Under the pieces are notes generated by a model. The model ran no database searches. It was not told the origin of the DNA and worked only from the letters and a program-made list of their open reading frames with translations. The translations under genes were made by a program, and so were the position numbers. A stretch of DNA of 64,000 nucleotides from Usnea hakonensis (lineage: Eukaryota > Ascomycota > Lecanoromycetes > Lecanorales > Parmeliaceae), in NCBI GenBank assembly GCA_013423325.1, contig BLJB01000180.1, positions 248,001 through 312,000 on the forward strand. Direction: 5' to 3'. Shown here one piece after another: positions 11,248 to 22,839 of the stretch (its first letter is position 1; each line of letters starts with the position of its first letter).

Positions 11248-13496
11248 TCAGTTGTACTCAGCAATCATCTTCTCCGCTGCCGTTTCACCGATGACATAGG
11301 CTACCGCTTGCGTATGAGCACTATAGATGCCGTCAGAATTGCTCAATTTTACTCGATACTCAAAATGGGACATCCTACTTCGACATTAAAGGCGCCACGC
11401 TCATATCCACCACCCGCAGCCCTTGCACCCCAAGCACGCGGAAGTCTTTGTCAACGCAGGTGTCTGGCTCCGCAGGTTTTCCCATCTTGACCGTTCCGCA
11501 CATGTGCCACATACTTATTCCAGAACTTCGTATGTATCTCTGAACGGAAGACCACAACGTTAGCGTAGGTGCTTAATGCCGAGAGTGACTTGTCTGGAAA
11601 CAAGGCTAATTTACTAGTATATCTTCGTCGCTCCGTCCTATTGGCCCTCTGGCAAGACGAACTTGGTCCTTAGCCAAGGCAGGCAAATCTAGAAGTTCAA
11701 ACGCCTCGCGCACGGATTCAATGGCGACGCGGCGGTCAAATGGATGGTTCAAAAATTTAGGATCAATCAGGGGTGGGTCTTTCGGGTCCCCTGAGCGAAG
11801 TGTGACTTCACCAGCTGCTTGGCCGCCCATAAAGGCAACGGCGGTGGCAAGGTACTCCTCTGGTGCCTTCATGGTGAAAGACACATTATGCTATATGCCA
11901 AATGTCAGTCCACGAGGACTCAAAATAAATCACAATAGGGGATGCCTTGGCAGCTAGAATCAATGTCATCGCGAACCATCGGACAAAGAACAAAGATACT
12001 CTAGAATACTGGCGACAGGTTTGTCTGATGAGAGCTTTGTGTCAAGTGAAGCAGAGAATGTGTATTACCGAAATCAATTCGTAGTTTGGCGTTGTTTCAG
12101 CTTCGAAATACTTTCGAGTTCCACTGTCAAGCTCTTGAAACTCCTTCGAGTCGAAGATTCTGTCGCACTTGAGATAGCCAATCATCTGAGGTAAATTATT
12201 GTCAGATAAAGGGCCTGTTTTGTCTTGCGTCCATTGCGCTCTTGCATTTTGTAGGTCGTCTGCCGACCTTATATACGACGTCCGATGAAGGCTACTCGAT
12301 TTCTGGGTGGTGACAAGTTCAAGCCATAGATGATCACGCAAATTTTGGCCTATCCCAGGAAGATGCTGAACAACAGCGATGTCATGTTTTGCCAGCTCAT
12401 CTTTGGATCCGATCCCGGACAAAAGTAATAGTTTAGGTGAATCAAGTGCCCCAGCGGACAGTATCACCTCTTGCCGTACGTAGACTTAATGTTCGGTCAG
12501 TAATTGCTGGAATTTTGCCAGAAGTAAAATAGGACTGCCTGACTTGTCTTCTCCGGGATTCTCACGCCAATAGCCTTCTGACCCTCAAACAATATCTTCT
12601 GAACAGCAGCGTCCGTGATAATCGTAAGATTGGCAGGGCCTGAGGAAAGGAAGGCATCGGAAGCTGTTATACGACGGCCATCATGAGCACATGCTTGACC
12701 GACAGACATGCCAATTGGATTGCCTGAATTGTGGTCGAGATTCTTGGTATACTTTGCGGTAACTATATCGAAATACTCTCCAAATCCCGGGTCCCACTTG
12801 TGAGGAAGTCCAATTGCGAGCGGTCTAGCAGTAGTGAGCGCAGTTTTTGACCTTTCATTTGGAGAATTCACCCATCAAAGCCATGAGCCGAAGGAGATAT
12901 ATCAGCATAGCCTATATATTCTTCCAATTGTGACCCGAATTTCTCGAGCTATCATTCACGAGCCTCAGCTCGATGCCCAATACCATTTTATGATACCATT
13001 CAATGAATGAACTCAAGCAAACCTTTTTAAAGCGTTCTAGAACACGTTCCCAGCTCCAAGAATCATCTCCTACTAGCTGCGCCCATCGTTCATAGTCCGC
13101 TTTTGGGCCCCTGGTATAAACGCAAAAATTAATGCAAGTACTGCCGCCTAGACCCTTTCCTCGACTGTATTCAATTTCTCTCCCGTCGAGATGCTCCTGT
13201 GGAGTCGTCTTATAGCCCCAGTTGTAGCCTGGAGCCGTCATAAAGGTCCACCACCTTGCGCCATAGTTCTGATGTTCCGGATCAGCATTGGTGCCTCCAG
13301 CATCAATTAGCACGACTGTCATATGAGGTAACGCTTTCGCGAGACGCGAAGCCAGCACGCATCCAGCCGCGCCAGCTACAGCCAAGTATCAGCCTCGTTA
13401 CCCAAAGAGCGCGTTAAAGGATATCCGGAGGTCCAGAGCATATCGCGTCATACCTCCAACAACTACAAAGTCATAAGTTGACTCGGTCGAAGTCAT
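11248..13496 (-). CDS. GMC oxidoreductase (choline dehydrogenase / glucose oxidase-like flavoenzyme)
   Basis: Eight exons, complement(join(11248..11320,11385..11539,11615..11890,12069..12484,12544..12824,12872..12948,13023..13375,13454..13496)), 557 residues. The ADP-binding GxGxxG motif (VVVGAGAAGC) is created only when the first intron is removed. Later blocks are EYSRGKGLGGSTCINFCVYT (GMC signature 1), GQACAHDGRRITASDAFLSS, VILSAGALDSPKLLLLSGIG (signature 2) and the catalytic His in GISMWHMCGTVKMG; the second active-site residue is His in IAHTQAVAY. No signal peptide is seen, so the enzyme is likely cytosolic. Substrate unknown. One apparent frameshift near 12872 disappears if a 47-nt intron is removed. 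The 178-nt intron at 11891-12068 is unusually long and its model is the least certain. Confidence 0.88.
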
Positions 13497-14419
13497 GATT
13501 CGTACTATCCCCAAGTAGCGCGTGAAAGATGACAAAAGCCTCCAGTGAGGGGAAGTGGAGGCAGATAAACTCGGAATCCTTCATATCCTTTTGGCGTCAT
13601 GTAGCTAAGAGGTAGTCGACCGAGGGCATCCGCCAAGTATGTCCCGCCTTGGTTATAGAATGATCTCAATCGCACAGAAGTGAAGTCACCATATCGCACC
13701 TACTGTCTTTCATGTTGCGGCTTGCATTGCACATTGCTGTAAAGACGGTATTGTGGTGGGTCTGAGTACCGTACTAGTATGACTGCTTGATAATGACCCT
13801 CGGACCCCCATGTAATAGAGTATGCGCTGGGCTAGCCTCTTCGGTGGGAGCTGGAGAGCCCATATTTTAATTAATTATTTCTTAAGTAAGGGGAGTCCCC
13901 CTAAAAACCCCCCTTTCCCTACCGAGAGATTTATTCTTTTTCTTTATTTCTCAAGGGAAGCCCCCCTAAAACTTTCCCTATCCCTACGGAGAGATTTGTT
14001 CATTTTCTCTTATTCTTAGGGGGAGCCCCCCTAAAACCTCCCTTCCCTTGCGGACGAACCTCGGAAGAAATGTGTTAAACTCTAAGGGGGAGACACCCCG
14101 CACGCTCTGCAGAGACAGATATTTCTTTTTCCATTTGGTCATTTCATTCATCGTTAAGAGGACATTCTACAGCTACCTCAATGCAACAAGGCAATGATAT
14201 TGGGTCCAGTGACTCCAATCCTCCATCTGTAGTATCCTGCAAATACGCCTAGACCAACTCCATCAATCATGCTAGCAGTCCTGCTCAGATCCATCCCGAA
14301 CGTTCGAAAGATATGACCTAGTACTCCTGTATCTCCCTGCTCGGATCCCCAGATGGCCAGCCTCTATCCACATCAACCGTCCATTGGAGCCTCGGTGACC
14401 GAAGGGTATTTGCTTTTCT
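13497..14419. other. Intergenic region with tandem repeats
   Basis: About 0.9 kb without a supported gene. It holds the roughly 65-bp tandem repeats at 13885-14055 and a pyrimidine-rich stretch. Confidence 0.4.
13885..14055. repeat. Tandem repeat, three diverged units of about 65 bp
   Basis: Three units share the order AGGGG(G)AG(T/C)CCCCCTAAAA, a CCCTTTCCCTA-like block, CGGAGAGATTT(A/G)TTC and a TTTTCT-rich tail. The GGGAG/CCCCC halves are self-complementary, so each unit can form a short hairpin. Confidence 0.65.
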
Positions 14420-15111
14420 TCAGACGTGCTTCCACGTCATACCTAGCCTCTGCAGAAAGGAGAAAAGCGAGTTCTTGGGTACCAAGCCCCTATATGTAGA
14501 CTGCCAAAGTGCTGCCCAAGTACCTATATCATATAATGGCATTAGCGAATCCTCATCTTCGTGACTGACGGTAGGAAGTGCGACCCACCCTCAATCGGTC
14601 CCAATTCACCAAACCCCAGCAACTCCACCACATAGGGCGCCACCAACACCAAGATTCCCACTGCAATGACCGTACAAAAGACCCCCGTCACCACAGGGTG
14701 ATCGGCCGCAAATTGTTCGAACTCCTCCATAGCCTCATAAACCTTATCGAAAGCCTCCTGCATCGGCTGTTTCAGGGGCGCTCCGTCCATGAGGACTCTC
14801 TCTAGCGCCGCGAGAATCTTCGTCATCAGATACTCGGTCCAGCCACCAGCCTTGTGAACAAGGGATTGAATGGCGATACCTAGAGAGGGGTTTAAGTCGT
14901 CGGCCTCCATAATGGCGGACACGATAGATGCAGCGGCCTCGTCGCTGTCAAGCCTTGGATTCTTGCCGCAAAATTGGGAGGATTGAGGAGCAGCCTTTTC
15001 AGATATTGGCTGGTATTTAGTTGTGTTCGTGGCAAGTTGGATGCGGCGCTCAACCCTGCCAAATGGGAGGCATGGGAAGATGGTTTCGAGGACACTAGTG
15101 AGGCTGTCCAT
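14420..15111 (-). CDS. Interferon-induced 6-16 (ISG12/IFI6)-like membrane protein
   Basis: Model: complement(join(14420..14523,14589..15111)), 208 residues; the 65-nt intron is in phase 1. After a polar N-terminal half comes a hydrophobic Gly/Ala-rich stretch (GVFCTVIAVGILVLVAPYVVELLGFGELGPIEG), then TWAALWQSTYRGLVPKNSLF and SFLQRLGM. The pattern G-P-x-x-G-T/S-x-A-A-x-W-Q-S followed by GSLFSxLQSLGM is what I associate with fungal members of the 6-16 family, small membrane proteins of unknown function (animal members localise to mitochondria). The second exon is needed to complete the conserved block; without it the frame ends in an unrelated tail. Confidence 0.75.
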
Positions 15112-15451
15112 GGTGAACGAATGCGTGAATTTCTTGCGAGGAGAACTCTGATTGTCAAGGGAAGGAAGCTATTGAGCCTTGGACAATGAGAAAGTGAGAG
15201 AAAAAGTGCAGTGGTTTGGAGATGCTTGTGCTATGCAGGAAGAAGTAAGGGAGTGAGGGTCTGAGGGAGAGCTTTATCTAGTGCTTACCTACTCCGTAAG
15301 CTAAACCCGTTCAGGCTTCTCAATGTCCTCAGCCCCGCGCTCATCCACACTTCCATCTATCATTGGCTCGAGGTAACATACTGTCACTGTGAGTCACTGT
15401 GAGTCTCTGGAAGGATTAAGCAGCAAGAGATTTCTGTGGATCTTTGCCCAT
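15112..15451. other. Short intergenic region
   Basis: About 340 bp lie between the 6-16-like gene start and the stop of the MDR oxidoreductase. A direct repeat (GTCACTGTGAGT, then CACTGTGAGTCT) is at about 15380-15405. Nothing else stands out. Confidence 0.4.
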
Positions 15452-16586
15452 CTAAGTCACATTGTACCGGGACACACCCTCAGTATCGTCGAGTCTGAAA
15501 ACGTATTTTACAGCACTCGCTTTTCCATCTTTCAGGTTCTGCAGAGCCTCCTGGACACCTGCTAATCCGCCTGGCACAATTTCATATGGATGTCCCTTAA
15601 AGAAGCCCTTTTGCAAGCCCCTTCCGAAATATCGAAAGAACGCTGATGCGAATTCCTCGTTACCCGTCTGCATGCCTGTCTTTTTTTGCCATGGATCTGG
15701 GTCTGTCCCAATCTGTGCAGCACCCACAAACGTAACTGACTTCTCAACGGATCCCGGGATCTCCTTGTAATCTCTGCCAGGTAGTACAAGCGTAATCTTT
15801 CCGATCTTGTGATCAAGTACCGCGCATATATTGATGTAGCTACTATGCTCGCTCACTGCATCGAGAGCGTACGCGACTTTGCCGCCAGCTTTCTGTACAG
15901 CAGCCTTGAGCTCTTGAATAAGCTGCTCATTGCCCTCTCGATAATCCAGAACCACATCTCCTTTATTCCGGTCAATCAATCCTTCCACGTGTGGTATGCC
16001 TCGTCCAGCAACGCAGATCAATGGGTGGATGTTCGACTGTCGGGCAAGTTGGATCGCAAAAGAGCCGACTGCCGTCGCGGCACCGTAGATGATTACAGGG
16101 ATTGGGGTGGTAGTAGGGAGCCATGGTGAAGGAAGGCCGAGACGTTGGTAAAGACCAAATGCTGCTGTCATTGCAGCTAGAGGGATTGTGGCTGCCTCTG
16201 AGACGAGTCAGTATGGCATGCCATTTCACGACTGTTGAAGATGAATGCTTACCCTCAAAGGATGTCTTCTTCGGAATATGAAATGTTGCGTGATCGTAGC
16301 TGATAGCATACTCCGCGTAGCTACCACCAGGGTCTCCCATCTGGTGAAAAGCTGCTACGCGATCTCCACGGCTGAATTCAACAACATTCGAACCAACAGA
16401 ATGGACGACACCCGCAATATCGTCCCCTGTGTTCAAGCTCACATCTGAGAATTGTGGCCTTTTCCAGTCCTTGGGATTCGAGCCAGAGACCATGACTTTC
16501 GTCACTACCTGATCCGGTCCCGGGATTGGTATGGGAGATTCAACGATCTCCACCTTTGGGCCTGCGGAGACAATTGCTTCTTTCAT
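15452..16586 (-). CDS. Zinc-independent medium-chain alcohol dehydrogenase / quinone oxidoreductase-like (enoyl reductase type)
   Basis: Model: complement(join(15452..16197,16253..16586)), 359 residues, with a 55-nt intron. The start is the ATG of MKEAIVSAGPKVEIVESPIP; an upstream in-frame ATG at 16781 would add 65 residues without family similarity, although that extension could be a targeting peptide. The GroES-like N-terminus contains SGSNPKDWK, GDDIAGVVHSVGSNV and FSRGDRVAAF. The Rossmann part has VIIYGAATAVGSFAIQLAR. The structural and catalytic zinc Cys residues of classical ADHs are absent, as in quinone reductases and ToxD/LovC-like enoyl reductases. It probably uses NADPH to reduce an activated double bond. 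Substrate unknown; a role in secondary metabolism is possible but no PKS is nearby. Confidence 0.88.
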
Positions 16587-16840
16587 CTTGCGTAAATAGG
16601 TTGCTGAGAAGGTAGTGGTTTTTGTCCTTTGAAAATGTGCGCCAAGTGCGAGAATTTGTGTTTGGGACTTTTGCGGGATTGCATCATCAGCGGCTAATTC
16701 GGTGTTTGGCGTCAGCGCCGTCAGGTAAGGGAAAGGTCCCTCGGGTGCATTGAAAGGACGAGAGCTGCCCCAACGGGCCAATTATAGCTCATGGAAAACA
16801 GACTATCTCTTGGAATAAAAAGAGGGTGCTTCAAGTCGCA

Positions 16841-17819
16841 TCATCTCTGCCGTATTGGTTTTGCCTTGCGCTTCTTGAAAAGCACCCCAGAATCAGGCGG
16901 ATCCTCTTCTCGCTTGACGGACTCCGAATGTTCAACATCAGCTGTCTGTTTCAGATTCGTCTCTGCTACCACACCGGAGTCTGCGTGATCTTCTTGCTTG
17001 ATTGCTGGTAAGTCTAGACCAGGATTGCTTCCCTTGGCTGGAACATGGTTATTAGCCTGTTCAGATCGGAATGATCGCCCAGAGCCCAGTGGTTTTGAAC
17101 CTTCACCTTCTGTAACCACCCTTCTTTTCGTGGTACCCAACAAGGTATCCAGGTCATCATCGTCCTCTTTCGCTCCAGGATACGTCCGTATTGTCGAACC
17201 CCAGCCCTTCTTCACCACAGGTTCACCAGCCTCTTCCTCTTCCTGACCCTCGAACCTTCTCTTTCGTACCCCCATACTAAGCCCGCTGGGCTTCACGTCT
17301 TCATTGTACTCTTCTTTCTTCAAAGAGTCGTTGTTGTAGACCACCTTTTCCGAAAGGATCTGCCAGTCTCCCGCCATCGCCATCTCCCTCCTGAAATCTT
17401 CCGGGACAGCTACACCCATCTCTGCCAGTTGCGCCAGCTGCCTTTTCCTATCTGCCGGTGTTGCTTGTTGATTGACGCCCGCGGAGGCAGAGGGCATTGC
17501 TGACCTCCTCTCCCATGGTGCGCTCCCACTTTTGGAGCTAGATGCTGAGACTGCCCCGTTCAGTCTGTCAACCTCATCTTTTGCCCTTTGCTTGTCTCGC
17601 TCATCTCGTTCGTGCCCTTTGTGGAGATCCCGCAGGAATCGTTTGAGATTGCCTTGGTGCTTGGGTGTTGCTTCGTGGTTGGTTTTTTCAAGCTTGGTGT
17701 CGCGGACAAAGGTTTTGCAGTGTTTGCACCAGTATTTAGGCTAAACAGACACAGTCAGTAGACGTAGAAGATTTGAATGGTCTATATGTGCCTACTGTTG
17801 ACTTCCAATACTCCGACAT
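16841..17819 (-). CDS. U1-type zinc-finger splicing factor, WBP4/FBP21-like
   Basis: Model: complement(join(16841..17740,17796..17819)), 307 residues. Exon 1 encodes only MSEYWKST, and the 55-nt intron splits the zinc finger from it. The matrin/U1-C type finger is PKYWCKHCKTFVRDTKLEKT followed by NHEATPKHQGNLKRFLRDLH (C-x2-C, H-x5-H). The rest is charged and low-complexity, with KR-rich nuclear signals near the C-terminus. This arrangement fits WW-domain-binding protein 4 homologues, spliceosomal proteins; no WW domain is visible, as I would expect for many fungal members. It is divergent from the stomatin-like gene, with 325 bp between the two starts, so they may share a promoter region. Confidence 0.82.
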
Positions 17820-18144
17820 GGTTGCGGACGATAAAAGTGGCCTAGAGCTCACGGGACAAGAATAAGAGCCCAATCTATCCTGGATTCAACGTCTGATGTA
17901 GATCATGCCAGGGCGTTCATGTTATTTGAGTAAAGACGTTGGAGCAAGAAGTAGTGGAAGGAAGGAACCCTCTTCTAGCATTAGCGTCATAAATTGTAGG
18001 GCTGAGTCAAGATTTTTGACGGATTTCCATGAAGATTCGCCTTCAGCATCAGCAATTTTCCACATACCATTGGATCTTTTGAACTGAGAACCGTGAACCG
18101 AGGCCTCCTCACCTAGGAGGCCAGTAATCCGCCACCCAGCCAAT

Positions 18145-19449
18145 ATGTCACCCAGGGAAGCATCTACGAGCTTGATGCGAACAGCAACCACTCTACTGCA
18201 ATCCTCTCGACCGCATCTCTCCTCCAGACTCCCTGCCGCTGCATCACCATGCCTCAACAATTCCATGTTCCCAAGCACGCAAAATCAACAGCCGCTCTCA
18301 AGGCGAAATGCCTCTGGCACTCCCTTCTCCTCCGCCCTCGCCGCCGCCAGCTCTGCCTCCGGCGCTCCATCCTCCTACTTCCAACGACCATCTCTCCCCG
18401 CCAACACTATAATCCGCTTCGTACCCCAACAAACCGCATGGATAGTTGAGCGAATGGGAAAATTCAGCCGTATTCTCGAGCCCGGCGTCGCTGTTCTCCT
18501 ACCCATAGTCGACCGCATCGCCTATGTTAAATCACTCAAGGAATCAGCGATGGAAATTCCACAGCAGAGTGCTATTACCGCGGACAATGTGACGTTGGAA
18601 TTAGACGGAATTCTGTATACGAGGGTCTTTGATGCGTATAAAGCTAGCTATGGAGTGGAGGATGCCGAGTATGCTATCAGCCAATTGGCGCAGACGACGA
18701 TGCGTAGCGAAATCGGCCGCCTGACCCTAGACCACGTCCTCCGCGAAAGAGCTGCCCTAAATACCAACATCACCGAAGCAATCAATGAAGCGGCGCGCGA
18801 TTGGGGCGTCGTTTGCCTACGGTACGAGATCCGAGATATCCACGCTCCAGACCCCGTCGTGGAAGCCATGCACCGACAAGTCACCGCCGAACGAAGCAAA
18901 AGGGCCGAGATCCTCGAGAGTGAAGGTCAACGACAAAGTGCCATCAACATCGCCGAAGGTCGCAAACAAAGCGTCATCCTCGCCTCCGAAGCCCTCAAGA
19001 GCGAGCAAATCAACATGGCGACAGGAGAGGCTGAAGCCATCCTCGTCCGAGCCAGCGCAACGGCTCAAGGCATCGACGCTGTTGCCGCCAGTCTGAATCA
19101 AGGCCAAGAAGCGGCGCGCGGGGCAGTGAGCCTCAGTATCGCGGAGAAATACGTCGAGGCTTTCGGTCGTCTGGCGAAAGAGGGTACAGCGGTCGTCGTG
19201 CCTGGTAACGTGGGTGACATGGGTGGCATGATAGCGAGCGCGATGGCTGTGTATGGGAAAGTCAATGAAGGCCAGGCGAAGAGTATGGCGAAGGGGTTGA
19301 TTGAGGGGCCGACTCGAGATCAGGAGTCACAGGCGACGAGTGCGGCTGATGAGAGTGTGGGTGCCGGGAGGGATACGGCGATGGGGAAGACGGATGAGGT
19401 GGCTAAGAGCGTGCTGCAAGGGTTTGAGGATACGAGGCGGAAGAGATAG
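18145..19449 (+). CDS. Stomatin-like protein 2 (SPFH/band 7, mitochondrial)
   Basis: Intronless, 434 residues. The N-terminal 80 residues are rich in Arg/Ser/Ala and poor in acids, as in a mitochondrial targeting peptide. The SPFH/band 7 domain follows: FVPQQTAWIVERMGKFSRIL, EPGVAVLLPIVDRIAYVKSL, LDGILYTRVFDAYKASYGVE, then a coiled Ala/Glu-rich segment (AEGRKQSVILASEALKSEQI). SLP2 proteins assemble at the mitochondrial inner membrane with prohibitins and cardiolipin and scaffold respiratory complexes and proteases. The C-terminal 90 residues are low-complexity and acidic. The next gene is convergent. Confidence 0.93.
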   Translation: MSPREASTSLMRTATTLLQSSRPHLSSRLPAAASPCLNNSMFPSTQNQQPLSRRNASGTPFSSALAAASSASGAPSSYFQRPSLPANTIIRFVPQQTAWIVERMGKFSRILEPGVAVLLPIVDRIAYVKSLKESAMEIPQQSAITADNVTLELDGILYTRVFDAYKASYGVEDAEYAISQLAQTTMRSEIGRLTLDHVLRERAALNTNITEAINEAARDWGVVCLRYEIRDIHAPDPVVEAMHRQVTAERSKRAEILESEGQRQSAINIAEGRKQSVILASEALKSEQINMATGEAEAILVRASATAQGIDAVAASLNQGQEAARGAVSLSIAEKYVEAFGRLAKEGTAVVVPGNVGDMGGMIASAMAVYGKVNEGQAKSMAKGLIEGPTRDQESQATSAADESVGAGRDTAMGKTDEVAKSVLQGFEDTRRKR

Positions 19450-19935
19450 CGTGTGAGCGTTCCTATCATGCGTTCATCGCGGGAGTCTTTCCTCGGTCTG
19501 GTGTAAATAGGGATATAGCATTTTCTTCTCAATCCTTGATGCAGGGAGTGTATCATTACTGTTTCTAAATAAATAGTAAAGGTAACAAAAGTCGCCCATA
19601 AAGGTGCCCGCATTTGAGTGTGAAGAAGCTGTTACGTCTATATGGCGACTCTCTAAGTGGTCCTGTTCTTCAAACGTTTCTTTTGACAATTATCTCTCCC
19701 CAATAATGCACACTCTCACATCAACACTCCTCACGGGCTTATGCCCATGGTATAAGAAGGAGCGACACCCCAAAGTCTAGCGCAGCATCAAGGGATCTCA
19801 CCTCCACACTGCAAAGACAGCAGCAGCACAAGACATCTCCTCTCCAAAAAGATCCTTCATTAAACACGTCTATCCAGAAAACCAAAACAAGAGTTATTCC
19901 AACAACATCCGCAACCCAAAAACTCTTACACAAGC
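19450..19935. other. Intergenic region between convergent genes
   Basis: About 490 bp separate two convergent stop codons. It should hold the two 3' UTRs; AATAAATAG-like polyadenylation-type sequence occurs near 19567. No gene is supported. Confidence 0.4.
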
Positions 19936-22317
19936 CTATTCCCCCTTACCCTCCGCCTCCGCTGTAGCCTCGACCTCTGCTTCACTAGTCAAAACCCGCA
20001 ACCTCTCCGCCTCAGCGGCCTCCCTAAACGCCTCCAATTCACTTCTCGCCGCGGCCAGCTGCTCCTTCAATTCCGCTTCTCGTATCAAGCTCTCTTGTAG
20101 CTCTGTTGTCTTATCGTCTACCGCATCTCGCATCCTCTTGGCTTCCGCGGCTTTGTTCGCGAGTCTGGTCTTTTTGCGCTGTCTGAAGACGTCCATGAGG
20201 CCAGTCGGTCGGGTTTTAAGCTTCTTGATTCTTTCAGACGTACGGGTTTTAGGAGCCTCATTGGCCAAAGACTCCCCGTGCTCTGGGTAGATGTCCGTGG
20301 TTTTGGCGGCCGTTTCCAGATGGTTTGGAGTTGGAGGCGTCTGGGGAGCGTTCTGAGAAGCCATTGGCTGTAATGGCGGGTCTTCCGAGACTTTGGCAGA
20401 AGCTAGCTGGCGCGTGCGTGGAGAAAGAATCAATCGTTGGCCAGGCAGTGCACCTGGGGACGAAGCCTGACGTTTAACATCGAGAGAGGGCATTTCCCGC
20501 TTTGGGCTTTCTAGCTGCTGCTCCCGTTCCGTCACAGCTTCCTCGATGACCTTTTCGTCTTTTGGCCGTTGGTCCTCCATTCTTCCAGTCGCCTTGACAC
20601 GCTTCTTCTGTGCGGGCTGTGCGTTTGCTAGAGCAATGGCCTCGGCCAAGTCTTGTTTGGCGGCCCTTTGCTCTTCGTTTGCGGACATGGTAGTAAAGGA
20701 GTTGATATACAATGAGGTAGCTCCGTCTCTTGGAATATTAAAGACACGCCAGTTCTTTAAGCTATAAGAACCTCGCCAGGTATTCATCTGAAAGAGCTTC
20801 TCAATATAGCGCATCGATATCGTATTCCAAACCTTCCTTTCCGGATCGTTCTGTGTCCCTCGAGGAGGCCAGTCAGAGATACCGATGCCATGTGAGCCAT
20901 CGACTCTATTATTGATAGGGGCGATTTGGCCACCAAACATGGTCTCTTCCCAGGCTCTGCCACATTCGGATTCTTGCGTGTCCAACCAATAGACTTCCTT
21001 GTAGTAGTACGAAGAATGCCAATCTACCCATTGTTCAGCGCGATGCTTCATATGCATGCCCTCAATAGAGTGAGCCTAAAGGAAGTCAGCATAGTCTTAG
21101 AAGAGGACTCGAAGGGAACTTGCCAACTCATGAATCATCAAGACAGCAAACAAGAAGTTGAAACGTAGCTTCTGTGAAACCTCTTGATACTTTAGTTGAC
21201 TCAATTTCTTTGCAATCACGTAGTAGTCAGCGTTTATTCTGATGATCGAACGCACAAGATCATCTTTTAAACCATGATAGTCCTTTTCGATTCCCTTGTA
21301 GTCGCAAATTGGGACTGACGTCCCCCAGGCGCTGGGCTCCTCGGTTGAGAATGCTGAAAGCTTATGTTTGAACCGGAAATGAACCAGATTAGACTTTCCA
21401 ATGGCGTTTATATGTTCGATGACAACTCTGGCCTTTTCTTGGGTCAGTTCCACATGATTATCAATCCGCTGGGAACGCTTGCCATTTCTGAAGGTCATTT
21501 CCGGGTCATCTCTGCGATCGCCCATGGCCAAAGTCACCCAAAATTGCATGCAAATCCTTTGCGTCAGGAACATGGTTGCCAACTGCAAGCCGGGTATGAA
21601 TTGGTCGTATATATCGTCTGGAGTATCGTCAAAGTTCGACCTATCAAAGATGGGATGAATCTCATTAGAGAGATTTGAAGGCTTGCATCCCTCAAGATGC
21701 ACAGCTCCATTGAAATTAACTTCTTGAGGTCGGAAACCGTGACGTTCTTTTTGCCATTGTTGCCTTGACTGCTTGGGTAGGATACCTTCCCTTTTCCGCT
21801 TCTTGACATGATCCCGAACTTCATTCCGGGTTTCATAGAACTTTGAGGGCGTAATTTCATTCTCGACAAGATAACCTCTTGGCACCATTACTGATTGCGG
21901 GGACTTCGTTGCCAGATCTTTGATTACAACGCTTTCACTGAACCTCTTAATCAAAGCTTCGACCTCTGGGTTTAGTTGGCTAGCGGAGGAAGATTGTAGT
22001 AATCCAGCCCCAGTCTCATACCTTATTTGGGGTTGTTCTCTGGCAAGGTCTCTCGTAGCAAGGATTTCCCCCTCTGGATCGCTAGACTCGGAGGACAAGA
22101 TCTGCGGCCTTCCACTCACCGAGGAAGCTGTTGATCCGTAGCCGCCAGCATCGATGGGAAGCATCAGGCTCATCCTGCGTAAGTTTGGTATTCTTTTCGG
22201 AGCAACTCGAATATCACGCTTTTGCGAACGATCGACAAAATAGATACCAGGGAAGGAGGGAGTGTTGTTGTGAAAAACCGATATCGCAGAATTGCGAGCA
22301 ATGCAGAGGCTTGCCAT
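19936..22317 (-). CDS. Large uncharacterised protein with HExxH metallopeptidase-like motif
   Basis: Model: complement(join(19936..21075,21124..22317)), 777 residues. The 48-nt intron starts GCAAGT and ends TTTAG, with GCTGAC as branch; only this GC-AG splice keeps the frame. It joins MIHEL to AHSIEGMHMKHRAEQW, creating HELAH, a zincin-type HExxH motif, followed by a GMHMKHRAEQW helix and FGGQIAPIN. Residues before it (QLATMFLTQRICMQFWVTLA) are predicted helical. The C-terminal 270 residues are low-complexity, basic, then a strong Glu/Ala coiled coil (about 700-777). I do not recognise the family; proteolytic activity is a hypothesis from the motif alone. The third zinc ligand is not evident. 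Confidence 0.75.
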
Positions 22318-22839
22318 AATTTAAGGGAGACTGTTGGTCGAAGGAACAAAGTATCATGAGGAGTTGAAGCCTTTGTGTCGTCGCCCTTGTGCGGTTGCCC
22401 TTTATTACAGGGGTGTGGAGAGTATTCGTGCCCTTTGTTACAGGAGTGTGGAGAGTACTTGTGTCAAGTGGCGATAAGTGAATGAGGACTCTGCCACCAT
22501 AGAGCGATCTTCGAGACAAAGACCGTCTTAAATATTATGCCGGCGCTGAGCTCCTGAGCCCATGCCAGACAAATCGTGATGGGCGCTTTTCAGGGTATTT
22601 GCCCATTAAGCAAACAGAAGTATCTGAGCTTTAGACTTTTCGAAAGGTCTCAAGCCAACGAAGTACTCCCCGGAATGATCATATCATGAAGGCTTCGATA
22701 TTCACCAAATCAATGACGATGCTCTACACATGAACAATACAGTCCAGCAGCGAGGCTTTGGTAGTGAGCGTCTCAGGAGCTCAACACTCTGGTATTTAGC
22801 TTGCATAAAAGTGTTGTATGAATTTCTAGGCCACGGTAT
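22318..22839. other. Intergenic region
   Basis: About 520 bp upstream of the HExxH gene. A short direct repeat (TACAGGGGTGTGGAGAGTA / TACAGGAGTGTGGAGAGTA, about 22414 and 22440) may be a duplicated promoter element. No gene seen. Confidence 0.4.

Noticed and set aside
12825..12880. Apparent frameshift in the GMC oxidoreductase (HGFDG in one frame, then a stop)
   Set aside because: A 47-nt GT-AG intron (12825-12871) joins the exons in phase and gives HGFDGPLAIGLPHKW, which fits the family. No damage is needed.
16586..16781. Upstream start of the MDR oxidoreductase at 16781
   Set aside because: The added 65 residues lack family similarity and the domain begins right at the ATG at 16586. Kept only as a possibility.
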